Assembly: GCA_033239125.1 (NCBI GenBank)
Contig: BSWB01000008.1
Location: 8,400,001 to 8,464,000 of the forward strand
Source: Fagopyrum homotropicum
Lineage: Eukaryota > Streptophyta > Magnoliopsida > Caryophyllales > Polygonaceae
Direction of reading: 5' to 3'
Length of the DNA stretch: 64,000 nucleotides
Positions within the stretch are counted from its first letter, which is position 1, and each line of letters starts with the position of its first letter. Positions 33,177 through 44,721 of this stretch are shown in pieces. The translations under genes were made by a program, and so were the position numbers. Below the pieces are notes generated by a model. That model did not search any database. It was not told the DNA's origin and was given only the letters and a program-made list of their open reading frames with translations.

Positions 33177-36100
33177 ATGGAGGTATGTGAAGCCCTACAA
33201 AGATTGCACAGAAGAAGAGAAGCCGATTCTGTAAAACATTCATCAGTTTCATCTGATAAGAACAATGGATTCAATACACGGTTATCTCGAACACGGGAGG
33301 TTAATTCCAGGTATAAATCCCCTACTCCTTCTGTTTCCAGACGATGTCCATCACCAAATCTTACAAGAACAGTCAATGCATCAACCCAATTGGCGCCAAA
33401 GAGAGCCATTTCGGCTGAGAGGAAGAGACCATCAACTCCTTCATCGCCATCTCGACCTACTACACCGGTTCAAGATACATCCGTGGAGTTACAATCTAGG
33501 AAGGTAGCAGGTAGTAAGTTACCGGAGTCACTATGGCCTTCTACTATGCGGAGTTTAAGTGTTTCTTTTCAATCGGATTCAATTTCAATACCTGTTAGTA
33601 AGAAGGAAAAACCGGTTAGTCATGCTTTGTCTGATCGGACCTTGAAGTCATCTTCAAATGTAGCACAAAAACAGGCTGAATCAACTAGTACGAATAGAAA
33701 GACTACACCTGAGAGGAGGAGGAGTCCTTTAAAAGGGAAGAACTCTTCTGATCAGTCAGAGAATTCTAGACCGGTTGATGGTTTGCAAGCTCGGCTTATT
33801 GACCAGCATCGATGGCCAAGCCGAGCTGGTGGGAAGTTGTCTTCTAATTCTTTGACAAAAAGCATGGATCTCTCAGATAAGCCTGGGAAAAGTTCAAGTA
33901 TTGGATTGTCTTCTCTTAGGAGGCTTTCCAATGAAGGTCTATCGCGGCCTCTACATAAAGCTATGAGTGATACTGGTGGAATAGGACAGGCACTTGATGA
34001 AACTGTGTTAAGGGTTTCTATGTTGCAGAAGGTTAACTTGTCCAAATCATCGGATAGTCCAAACTCGGTGATTTCTGCAATCAAGTCTCATTCATTGCCA
34101 GGGTCACGTTTGCCGTCGCCAAGTAAGGCCTCTGCTTCTAGAGGTATGGCCAGCCCTACAAGGACTAGACCATCTACACCCACATCTACTAGAGGTGCCA
34201 GCCCTTCACGAGTAAGACCGTCTAGTCCAACTAGACAACTGAGCAGTGCAACTTCTGTTCTTAGTTTTGTATCTGACCTGAAGAAAGGAAAGAAAAGTAC
34301 TAATCAATTGGAGGATGCTCATCAACTGCGGTTGTTATACAATAGATATTTACAGTGGCGATTTGCTAATGCCCAAGCAGATGCGGCCTTGCACATTCAG
34401 AAAGTCTTGGCAGAGGTAGTTGAAAAATTGATCTTTGTTAAATAAGTTGTCTCATGGAAGTATAGGCATTTGATTTGTATATATGATCAGCATGATACAG
34501 CTTCTTGTTAGGTTTAATAAATCTCCTGCTAAGAAGTAAGTTCAATCACCAGGATTTTGTATGCAGGCTCTTAGTCTTGGTGATGTTTCCCGCTGTTTTC
34601 ACTCTGGTAAACGTTTACCCTCAAATGGAGAAGAATTCATTCTTTTTCCATTAGTAAGGGGGAAATTTGTCATGGGATGAAAGAGTTTTCCAGTATTGCC
34701 ATGTCCAGGTGGTTTTAGGGATGAAAACTTAGGTTAAACTAGTTTTATATGTACTTGGATTCGCATATAACTTCAGTAGTCAAATGGATCAGAGCCTTAT
34801 AGTGTTTAGACTTCACCACCAGCAACTTTGCGAATTTCCTTCAGATAATTTTCTATCCTCTAGCTATCTTCTCAGTCACTTACTATACCACCAAATGATT
34901 CATCAAACTTTGTATCATTTTGATAATGATGTATAAATCCCAGACCTCATAACTGTATTCAGCTCTAATATCATTATGTGTGTTCAAACTCTTAAGTTAC
35001 TGAATCCATACACCTACAATTGCTCAATCCTTCTGCTTAATCCTTGCATTTTGTTATTGGTCTACTTTTATTCTCTCTCGGAAACTTGATATTTACTTGG
35101 AACTTTCATTGCGTTAACAACCTTTAATCTCCATCCTCTCTTGGAAGTAAGACATTATTTTTCACCCATTTGAATGTTTAATTTCACAATGCAGGAAACA
35201 TTGTACAATGTGTGGATGGCAACTTTGGAACTTTGGGATTCTGTCATCATGAAGCGAATAAATCTTCAGCAGCTTCAGCTAGAGCTGAATTTGAACGTGG
35301 TATTGAATGACCAAGTACGTTGTTATTCTTTTTGTAAGTCTACTTTTTTTTGGGGTAGAGTTTGGTTTAAGTCTAGGTGAATACAAGCTTGCTGGTGAAA
35401 ATTATTTTGATCTTCTTTGAAATTAGACTTTTATGGACACTGCCTATAAGACTGTTCTTCTTCCTTCTGATGAAGATGTGGTGCTTGAATGTTTTTGTTA
35501 TCTACTGATCGAGTTGTGTCACAATCTGAAACATCTATCTTCAATAACTCCATTACAACTGCCTTATTTTTTCTTGTAAATCAGAATTAATTTGAATCTA
35601 AATAAATATGTTGGTAGATAAATTGACGATTCCATTTGTTGATTAATTCTCAGTTAGCTTACCTTGAGGTTTGGGCTTTACTAGAAAGAGATCATTCTAC
35701 ATCATTAGCTGGAGCAATCAGTGATCTAGAGTCGAGCACAATACGGCTTCCAATCACTTCCGGTGCAAGGGTATGCAAGCTGTGGTAGAAATTAGAAGGC
35801 ATATATAACATTTGTTGGAAGAAGTAATGCATCCATTTATGTTACTTATGCAAGGCCTTTTATCCTTTTTTCTACAGGCAGATAATGTATCTCTAAAGAC
35901 TGCTATCAGTTCAGCAGTTGACGTGATACATGCCGTGACATCCTCAATCAGTTCCATGCTGTTAAAGGCGAGTTTCAATACTTGTTCATATGATGCGAGT
36001 TTGCAAAAGAATACTCGCACTCTTGTTCTTGTTGGATCATATGATGCAGGAAGATTTTGCAAGTTATATATATTTGTTTGGGTAAAATGGGCTTGTGGGT

Positions 36101-36677
36101 TGTTACTGTACAGATGAACATAATCAGGGCTCGTATGCAATGGGATAAAATAGGGCCCTGTTGCTTTATACATTACAGCAATTACCAACGTTTTTAACTT
36201 TAATTTTAATTAAAAAAAAACTAAGGGGCCTAGTTTGTATCAACTATACAAAGAAGGCTTTAGTAACCTATTAGCAGTCTAAGTTTTCAGTCTTTGGTGT
36301 TAGACCCTGAAATTGTCTTGACTCATCCGCGCATTACAAAATCTTGACTTAGAATCAATCTTCCTTGTAATTTAGGTTGAAGGGACGAATTGCTTGGTTT
36401 CTGAGCTTGCTGAACTTGCAGCACAAGAGAGGGCCATTCTTGACGAGTGTGAAGCTACATTAGCTTCAACTGCCGCAATGCAGGTTAGTAAATAACAGAT
36501 TGTTGGATCTTGATTTTAATGACAAACATAAATCTTAGATACATTAAGATTTCGATATAAGTAGTTGGATCTTGATTTTAATGGTGTGAACAGGTAGAGC
36601 AATACAGCTTAAGGGCTCAACTGATTCAGCAGCTGCAAGGGTTAAGGAAGAATGGACAGCCAGTTTGGGCAATGTAA
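33177..36677 (+). CDS. AUG8-like: Augmin subunit 8-like QWRF-motif protein
   Basis: Six coding exons: 33177-34415, 35195-35314, 35654-35770, 35878-35967, 36376-36483 and 36594-36677 (TAA). All join in phase 0 and encode 585 aa. The N-terminus has MEVCE, a TREVNSRYKSPTPS box, PKRAISAERKRPSTP and a LPESLWPSTMRSLSVSFQSD box, all typical of AUG8. Residues ~150-370 are a Ser/Pro/Arg-rich basic region suited to microtubule binding, and QWRF sits at residues 393-396. The remaining exons give the conserved helical C-terminus (ETLYNVW, LQQLQLELNLNVVLNDQ, SLAGAISDLE, AQLIQQLQGLR). In Arabidopsis AUG8 is a microtubule-binding subunit of augmin, which recruits gamma-tubulin to existing microtubules for branching nucleation. 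Intron 4 has a GC donor (AAG/GCGAGT). The frame is intact throughout. Confidence 0.93.
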
Positions 36678-37799
36678 AGGAACACAAACCATGAACAGTT
36701 TCATATGCTAACAGTTATCTCAATACCCGGGATCTTGGAGCTCGGCTTCGGCAAAAACTCCGCTTGTTTCATAAGAGTGTAAATTGATGTCTTCTACTTG
36801 TCTTTTTTTTCGGGTTTCTTGTTCACTTTTGTGTTTGTTCTTCCCCCTCCTCTAGTCTTATAAGCATGATGGTATCTGTTAAGTTTGGAGAATGCTTATT
36901 TTCTCACTGGCAAAGAGCTGTTGGCTCTGCTTTTTCCAAATGTAAGTTTTGTGATGACAAAGAAAAGTAATGGCAGCGAAGGAAAGAAAGATGCATTCAC
37001 GCAGTAGAGCGGGATATTCTCTTCAGAAGAAATTCTTTATTTATCTTTTTAGATCATATTCATCCCCAAATCAACACAAATATAACCATGAATTAACACT
37101 TAATCATATTTTCAGGGAAATTAGTATTGTTGTTGTTATACACTTGCTCTGCATGGACAACCAAACCGATGATGATGACGCACTATCCGTTGATGCTAAA
37201 GTTCTTATCTGAAAGGATATTTTACGATCACCAATTTATAAATATGGATCTCCTAATCTTCTTACGATCACCAGTTTATAAATATGGATCTCCTAATCTT
37301 CTTACGTTTGTAAAAAAGATATAGCCATGAATCAACACAAATAAAAACAATAAAGAATCAACATTCTAATAAATTTCACCAAAAATATGAAACCGAGCTC
37401 ATCTATGATTAGATAAGGGATAACCATAAAATGATAGTAAGATATAATTGTGTCCCAAGTTAAAAGTGAAGAATTTAAAATTCAGTATATGAGTTGTTTG
37501 ACTTATTGTCAATTGATTTTTGAGATAAAATTTTACAAGCTTGTGTGTTGGGCTTGAGGAGTTGGACCCAAAGGGGCCTTCCACACGACAAACTGGACGC
37601 AAGCATTGCTGAAACATCAAGTTTATGGAAGCTGCCTCTAAAGAATGAATCTCAAAAAAGGGAAAGGGTGATGCTGTTGAGCTGGTCATTTAGAGGATAA
37701 GCCGTATTCGACCATCATATTTTGTCTCGTAGATGATCTTATATTTTGCTAGAACTTCGTAATATTCATTTTAAGATTGATGATGAGATTGTTGGTATC
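36678..37799. other. 3' flank of the augmin gene and spacer
   Basis: T-rich text to ~36970 is a plausible 3' UTR. Beyond, frames at 36970-37324 and 37399-37689 show no recognised domain. A 41-bp tandem duplication lies at 37222-37304. Confidence 0.35.
37222..37304. repeat. 41-bp tandem duplication
   Basis: TTACGATCACCAATTTATAA plus ATATGGATCTCCTAATCTTC at 37222 is followed immediately by a copy differing at one visible site (CCAGTTT). The near identity indicates a recent duplication. Confidence 0.85.
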
Positions 37800-38960
37800 A
37801 ATAGTGGACAGATGTCCAAGGAAAAGACCTTAGAGCAGAAATGTGGTTTGCAAATGTTCTAGGAGAGACACCAAATTTGAAGAAGATATTGTTTTGCTAG
37901 CTGATAAACACACTCATTAATTTAATATGTGGGCTCTCGATTTTGGGGCATCCTATCACATATGATTGTAGAGAGTGTTTACAACTTACAAGCATTACTA
38001 TGGCCAACATTTTTGTTTGTAAGATGGTTGACAAAAGGCTCGATCAAGTTGAGGATGCTTGACGGAAAATTTTATACATTAAACAAAGTCACACATGTTC
38101 TACTTATAATGAAGAATTTTTATATCTCTAAGTTTGTTGGAGAATAAGAGATTTTGTTTCGAAGGGGAAGGTGGAATATTGATGTTATCCAAAGAGATGT
38201 CGGGCAAGAGACTCTTTATTTTCTACTATTTTTTGTTTTATTACAACATTAGAAATTTAAAAGGATAATATAATTAAGTTATGGCATACGAAATATGGTC
38301 ATATGGTTGAAAAATGAATGCAACACCCGACAAAGGAGGATCTTTTGGGAGGTCATAAGATCACAAGTCTTAAGTTCTATGAGCATTGTGTTTCCAAAAA
38401 GCTATATCACATTCAATTTTCTAAGGCTAATCACAAGACAAAATGTGAAGATTACATCCATTCAAACCGTTGGCTCCGTCTAGTGCCATTCTTTGGGAGG
38501 TCACTAGTATTTATTGTCCATCGTGATGATTTTTCAAGAATAGTTTAGTTGTTTCTCATGAAACATAAAATATGAGGATTTCAAGCACTTAAGAAGTGTA
38601 AGACGCTAACGTAAAATCAAACCAGGAGGGATGCCGATAGAATACAAAGTGGTAATAGTATAGAATTTTGTTCGGCTGAGTTTGGCTAGTTTTACAAGGA
38701 TGCGTGAAATGCTCAAAATCACACAACCAGGTACACACCACAAGAGAATGATGTAATTAGCTAAGAGGTCACTGCACAATAGTTGGAGTTATTCATCCAC
38801 CTTAAAAGAAGTTATATCTAGTTATGAACCCAAATAAGGGTTTGCAACAATAAAAGATGAGATGGAGTTGCTTCATAAGAATCAAACTTGAGAGTTAGTC
38901 ATACTACTTGAAGATATAAATGGTATTACATGCAAATGATTTTTTGATAGCACATTTTCA
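37800..38960 (+). pseudogene. Ty1/copia polyprotein remnant
   Basis: In order on the plus strand, across frames: WALDFGASYH at ~37930 (the copia protease start, normally DSGxSxHM), then IKLRMLDGKFYTLNKVTHV, GEGGILMLSK, LWHTKYGHMVEK at ~38279 (the GAG-pre-integrase WHxRxGH box), GHKITSLKFYEHCVSKKLYH (the CxxC-type finger region), RDDFSRIV and LFLMKHK (integrase core), SIEFCSAEF, TRYTPQENDV (integrase RTVxYTPQQNGVAE box) and EMELLHKNQT at ~38858 (start of the RT domain). Stops and frameshifts are frequent and the sequence leaves homology before the RT catalytic core. This is a long-dead copy without visible LTRs. Confidence 0.8.
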
Positions 38961-40888
38961 TACTTAGTTTTCAGATGAATTTTAGCCTAAGTTTAGGTTT
39001 AGAAATGCATGGAATAGGCAACCTCACTTATAATCTGTCCATATATCGTCAATAAATATCTATTTTCTTTTTGTTGTATTTGTAGGTGATAACGAAGCTT
39101 CCACGGTCTTAAAAGATTAAAAAAACGCGTCCCAAACATGGTCCCTAGTAAAATCTAAGTCAAAATCAAGGTGTGAAGAATGCATAAAAGAGGTTAAGAT
39201 AAAAGCACAAACAAGATCCTCAAAAGAACAAGAAAACCAATCACTAAGGTAAAACACAATCAGTTGATATTCGTTCAAAAATTCAAATACATAACTATAA
39301 ATCAATTCATCACTAGGTTCAACCAATCACTTGATCATGAGAAATTAACCAAACATACTGAAATTTTCAAAACAATGTATAAAAGGGCAAATAGCATGCA
39401 TAAATTAGAAAAATATTTATAAAAATAGAGAAAACTAGCAAAAACTAGTCTAATACCTCAATTACGGTTCACAATATAAGAATGAATCAACAAAACTCGA
39501 CAAATTCACCAACAAAAGCGTTCTTGGTGAATCCAAGTAGGAAAGGGAAAAACTCGCATCACGATAGGGTTTACGAATGAGTAAAATCCGAACCCTTCTA
39601 ACATCTTAAAACTACATAAGAAAGAGATGTGCAATGCTGACATAAGGTGCATGCTAACAAAAAGGCACAAATCGGTCAATTAGGACATAGAGATCAACCG
39701 ACTAGCACTACCGAAGAGAGATGTGTAATGCAAAAAATAAACATGCAAGTAAAGTTTGCGCTCATATCTTCCGATGCGTATAGGTAGGCTGGACGATATA
39801 GGCTAAAAAGTCGAGAACTTTTTTATACACACGAGAGGGAAGTGGATACCATAAACGTAAATATAAATGCAGAATCTAGATTAGCAAGTGCCCCATACTT
39901 AAATCATACATTGTCCGGAATGAAACAAATAAGGTAAAAGGATGAAAATACTCACAAAGTGGATTCAGGTCATTTAGTTGGACTTACTCTCATGATATTA
40001 GAGAGTTCGTGTTGTGGGTTGAACAACTTGAATAGTCTCAAACCCTATAAGCAAAGACATAAAGAAATGAATCAAATAGATCGGGGTTTAAGAAATTAAT
40101 AAAACAAACAATACAATCAAACTCCCTAGGAACGACGACATTTTGATGAGGCCCGGTTGAAATGTGAGTTTCAAATCTCGCATATAATTACAAGACCCAA
40201 TTGTAGTAAAGGGTCAATATCGAACTGAGGGAGAATGATGTAATAAGTTGAGTCATTATATGCAAATACAAATATATAAATATACAAACAAAATAACAAA
40301 AGTGAGAACACAGCAAAAACGAAACACAACTATCACTCGACCAACAGGTGCAAGTTTGTCCATCATTGAGGACTGATCGGGTTTTCAGTGGTAGATCGAC
40401 AAGGAGTGAGGGAGAGGGAATATATCTATAAGTTGATCCTTTTATGAACAATTAGAAAACTAAACATTCACATATGTGATTTAGTAAAGGTATCCCAAAG
40501 TCTGTATCACCACAATAATGAACAATAGAAACTCAATTTATAATCAATCATTCTATAGTCATGTTACGAGAGAGTAGTTATGCTCGACTCCTGCATATTG
40601 CAAAATATAAAAGGTATCAATAACCTAGCTCTCACATTTTGCGATCAACACCTAGAAGATCAAATAATATAAAGGTAATTACATGCTCGACTCTCCATTT
40701 TCCATAGAAACCCCTAAACTACCATAACGCTTAAAGACGTATACTAATGAAAATCACAAACGTCATATAGCTATTAATAGAAGTTAGGCTCTTCATAGCC
40801 TAAATAACTAGATTTTGGAAATACATACTTACAAAACCTCTTCCTTTATTAAATCAACAAAACTAGACATTTCGAACAAACTATAGAC
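38961..40888 (-). mobile_element. Decayed Athila-like remnant (3' internal tail and part of an LTR)
   Basis: Read on the minus strand, CATTCCGGACAATGTATGAT, then TTAAGTATGGGGCAC, at about 39935-39890 is the polypurine phrase that precedes Athila-type LTRs. TTCGATATTGACCCTTTACT around 40225 is another LTR-type phrase. No coding domain remains. It abuts the truncated env-position frame of element A at about 40889, where homology to element B stops abruptly. Confidence 0.4.
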
Positions 40889-41994
40889 ACATCGTCCAAA
40901 TCGATGACCGGCGCACTAGTCCCAGCAGTATCAGTCCCTGTATCCATAGGAACTCCACCATCCCTATCATCATCATCATCATCAGCAGCAGCCTCTTCAA
41001 CCTCATCCTCCTCAGCTGGTGCAGCTGCTGCCTCTCTCGCATCCTCCATAAACGGGATCCAAGCAGTCTGCCAGTAGTGCGGATCATACACTGAGAACTG
41101 GGGTGACCATCTGATCCCCTGTGGTGCGGTCGGCTCCCATGGCATAGCTACGTACAGCGTAGTGAGTCCTCGGGGAACCAGTATCCTCCGAGTAATCATC
41201 TCCTGAAGTCCTAGCGGCTTGGCAGCCGCCACCATGGTACATGCGCTGAGGTCCATATCCCGGTAACTCGCTATGTGAGTCACTATGCCTCCACAACAGA
41301 TATCGCCCTTCGCCTTAGCCTTGATCCTGTGCAGATCCTCTGCCAGCATCAAGCCAAAGTCTGGAATCCCTCCTGTCACCATGCAATATAGGCTAAACAG
41401 CTCCCCCTGTCTGACCTTCTGGGGCGTCTCAGTACGCGCCAGAAGGGTCTCACTAAAAATCCTGTGAGCTAGTCTGAAGGCTAGATGAAATATAATATGC
41501 TCCCTGGAGTCTCCAGGGCGCCATCTATCAACATGTTCAACTACGTGAGCAATCTGTCCCCAGAACTCCCTAGCTACAGCTCGGGAGGGAAAATCAACAG
41601 CAGTCGGGGCCGGGAAGCCAAAGATGTCCCGCCAGTAGTCTAAAGGAACTAAGAAGTTCCGGTTCATCAACCGGTACTTCACAGCACGCTCTGTGGGAAG
41701 GTAGGTGAAGGAGCTGACAAACTCCAAAGTAGGCTCTAAGTAGGCAGGTGCGCGGATCTCGGTGAACTGATCTAGCCCCACCATAGAAATCATACGTCTC
41801 AAATCTCCATCCACGTGGAGACAATCAAAAGCTGATACGTCCAGAAAGCGAGGTGCAATCACTGGACAGGCCGTGATGCGGTCATAGTCGACTTGGTGTC
41901 TCTCGTGGATCACCGGTCTAGTACGTCGAGAGGAGGAAGAAGAAGGGGAAGGAGAGGATCTGTCCCTCAGGACCAGCTGTCTATCCGAACTCAT
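40889..41994 (-). pseudogene. Element A: env-position ORF (Athila ORF1-family-like), 3'-truncated
   Basis: ATG at 41994 opens a long intact frame of ~369 codons homologous to the B copy. It starts with a Ser/Arg-rich tail (SPSPSSSSSRRTRPV) and contains FLDVSAFDCL, AYLEPTLEFVSSFTYLPTE, PLDYWRDIFGFPA and a DAREAAAAPAEEDEVEEAAA acidic tract. The TLEFxSSF and later F-L-G-x pattern recalls the Pfam ATHILA ORF-1 family; no transmembrane or viral envelope feature is visible, and its function is unknown. It lies downstream of pol, as in Athila elements. After VIDLDD the A and B sequences part, so A is truncated at ~40889, and the last 13 codons to 40849 are foreign. Confidence 0.65.
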
Positions 41995-42769
41995 CTCGCA
42001 AATAACCTGTCAGATCACCTCGGTCGGCCTGACAACCCTGAAGAACACCTCGGCCGAGGCACAGGCCGACTGGACCGAGGCGAAGAACTGCGCGACTGAT
42101 TTCCTCAAAAATCCAGTTATTTTCCCCCAAAATCACTACCACAGGTTCCTATGGGGTACTTAATCTGTTTCTTAACAAATGCAGGGGCAACCAAAGCCCA
42201 ATTCGAAGGAAAATAGTGGAGAAGAGCGAGGTTAGGATTTTTTCGATATTTACCCTGATTCGGTCGATTCGGCTCGTTTTTCTCGCAGATTTGCACTTGC
42301 ACTGTGATCCTCTACCCTTTCTTAGAGGTTTGGAAGCGAGAATCGTCGAAAACGAGCGAAGATTGGCGAAGCGAGGCGAAAGGCGTGCCGCGGTTGAGGA
42401 GAAGGTAAAGGAGGAGAGAGAAATCTCAGCCCCCCTTTTATACCCTTTTCTGGAACTGCAGTCACCTCGGTCGAGGTGGTCTCGACTGGACCGAGGTGGT
42501 ACGGACCGAGGTGGATCTTCAGAAACCCTAGTCGCATCGGTTGCTCAAGAATCATCTCGGTCGAGGTGTTGTGACAGCAACCGAGATGTGTCTTAGTCAA
42601 ACTCCGTCTTCTCAAATTCTCGAACTTCTGTCCTTCCAGTTGTGCTCCTGGGTTGTATTCCTTCCTTAGATGTCACCTGTTGTCTGTCTAGGACGCCAAA
42701 AACAAAACAAAGTAAAGCAAAAGCAAACTACTTAAGCTAGACTAGAAAAAGGGAAAAAGAAAGCAATAC
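41995..42769 (-). mobile_element. Element A: non-coding leader between pol and the env-position ORF
   Basis: Nearly the same sequence separates pol and the second ORF in element B (57125-57896). It is dense in the dyad word, with CACCTCGGTCGAGGTGG at 42465-42481, ACCGAGGTGG half-sites at 42495 and 42505, ATCTCGGTCGAGGTG at 42554 and CTCGGCCGAGG at 42050. CTTTTATACCC-type TATA-like text (minus strand GGGTATAAAAGGGG at ~42445) suggests an internal promoter for the downstream ORF. The frame at 42216-42596 is non-coding shadow. Confidence 0.6.
42445..42458 (-). promoter_or_regulatory. TATA-like box upstream of the env-position ORF (element A)
   Basis: The minus strand reads GGGTATAAAAGGGG, a strong TATA match, ~450 bp upstream of the ORF start at 41994. 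Element B has GGGTATAAAAAGGGG in the same place (~57570). It is conserved in both copies, but so is most of this region. Confidence 0.4.
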
Positions 42770-44580
42770 TGATAACACGATTTATGACTTAGGTTTAGGT
42801 AGTCATTTAGATAGATTTCTCACTCATTCATGCATGGGTTAGCACTAGATCACGACGTTTGCACTCAATTCACGTATTTTGTCGAGATAAACGTCTACAC
42901 GGACTTTTGCATTGCTTTGTAGGTATTTTGGGAGATTTAGAAGCTTAAACGATACGTTTGAGGATCGTTCATCAAGATGATACACCCTCGGACTCATTAG
43001 GATGCAAGCTAAGGGCTAAGGAGGACTCATGGAACCTTGCCAACACAAGCCATGCACCAAATCAAAGCTTAATGAACCAAGGCAACGCTGAAGCACCAAA
43101 CCACAGTTCATTGAAGGACCACGGCCGTGGAACCAACCGTGGTTCTTGCCAGGCGGTTGTGACAGCTGTGCCACGATCTCTTGGCCAGCTCTTGCAAAGT
43201 TGTAGTATAAAAGTGGTCCTGCATTGGCTGAGAAAGGATCTTCCATTCCACCATCCAATTCCACATTCACTCCCACAACAAGAAGATTCTCTAAGGAGGA
43301 AAACACCATTGAAGGAAAAGAAGAGCTCCATTGGAGAGGAAGGAGAAGAGCACACCATTGTTAGACCTTGATAGCTTTGTAGTGAAGAATTTCGGAATCG
43401 ATTTCTAGAGTTGTATGAACCATCTAAACCTTCTTTTGGAAGGATTGTGAGTCATTTCCAACTTAAAATTCAGCTTGGTTTGTTTATTTCACTTGTTCAT
43501 CTCTTTCTCTTTATTATCTTGCAAATGGAAGCTATGATTTTATGTTTGGTGATTTCGATTGTTAGAATGAATGTTGTAGGCTAAATAGATGTGATTCTAG
43601 GGTAAGGAAAGGATGGTTATGGCTAGGACTATGATAGGATGGACTTAGATTTGCCCTTGGATGAGTCACTTACTTGAACGTAGCCTCTGTTAGAGTCCAC
43701 GGCCAGTTCTTGCCATTCCACGGCCGTGGAGGGTGTAGAACAGCCCGTGATTCTCCCTGGTTCGATGGATTTAGCTTAGATTGTTATAATGTTGAAATCC
43801 TAGTGTTTGTTGAGTTAAATCTACCCTAGGGTGACCTAGTGTTAGCAACTAAGTGTTAGAAGAGACCTACCCGGTGATTCTTACTCTTAGATTTCAAAGA
43901 TGACAAACCCTAGGTAGTGGTGAGCCTCATAAGCTGCCATTGGACTAAGTGTGCTAGGATAGTTGTTTAGGACTGACCGTTCCGAGACTTACCCGGTAAG
44001 GATAGGTTAGATCCCTAGGTGACAATCTGGTTTGTGTAGAATTCCGACCCTTAGGTTCTTAGAGACTTACCCGGTGATAAGGCCTTAGGAACGGACTAGT
44101 GGACCATGAGACTTACCCGGTGATTGATCCCAATCTAGAAACACTCACTCCCAACATATCATAGTTAATCCAAGGAAAGATTAGATAGCTTGAGTCCTAT
44201 GCCATAACCGGAATTTCCAACCCCTAGAATCCGCTTTCTCTCTTGATTCATATCCCGTGTTTAGCTTATTTATTTGTGTTAATTCGTTAGCTTAGTTGAT
44301 TGTTTACTTTGCATCGTTTGTGATCCTTGATTGATCACCTAAAAACCAACCAAAAACATTGAGGTTTTCATTTCTTTATTTCTTTCTCTTTTCTATAACC
44401 TAGATCTTCACTAAACTAAATCATAAATCGAATCAATCTCACCTTAGTCTTTGTGTTCGACCTCGGAATACTATCCATACTACGAACGTCCCGTACACTG
44501 CGGGTGCGCTAGGAGTTAGGAGAAATATAACGAGTTTATAAATTTTAAAACCCATTGCGTATCACATCCTGAGCGTAACA
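42770..44580 (+). repeat. Element C 5' LTR (1,811 bp)
   Basis: Bounded by TGATAACACG and GAGCGTAACA, followed at once by the primer binding site. It contains CCACGGCCGTGG dyads at 43117 and 43715 with spaced half-sites, and a five-fold AGACTTACCCGGT / GAGACCTACCCGGTGATTC phrase from 43860 to 44120. GGTAAGTCTC-type phrases also pepper the A/B LTRs (for example 52918, 53001, 53111, in reverse sense). The 137-codon frame at 42958-43371 is not supported as a gene. Confidence 0.9.
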
Positions 44581-44586
44581 AGTTTT

Positions 44587-44604
44587 TGGCGCCGTTGCCG
44601 GGGA
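44587..44604 (+). other. Primer binding site of element C (tRNA-Asp type)
   Basis: TGGCGCCGTTGCCGGGGA starts six bases after the LTR end. This is the classical Athila/Tat primer binding site, commonly assigned to tRNA-Asp. Confidence 0.85.
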
Positions 44605-44721
44605 CTAGGTCTAGATTGAGTCTACTTTGTGATTGTTTATAGTGTAGATCTTTCTTGTTGCTTTTGATCTCTCTTTGGTTTGTGTCTTTGCTTTTTAGGA
44701 CATCTCTTAATCTTTAGGTGT

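Noticed and set aside
33752..34084. 110-codon minus-strand frame
   Set aside because: Shadow of exon 1 of the augmin gene.
35754..36188. 144-codon minus-strand frame
   Set aside because: Antisense to exon 4 and introns of the augmin gene; no domain.
42216..42596. 126-codon plus-strand frame, with a counterpart at 57343-57651
   Set aside because: Antisense to the leader between pol and the env-position ORF. It is kept in both copies only because the DNA is homologous, and it is shortened in B.
42958..43371. 137-codon plus-strand frame in the LTR of element C
   Set aside because: It lies wholly within the LTR, spans dyad words and has no domain. The truncated LTR lacks it.
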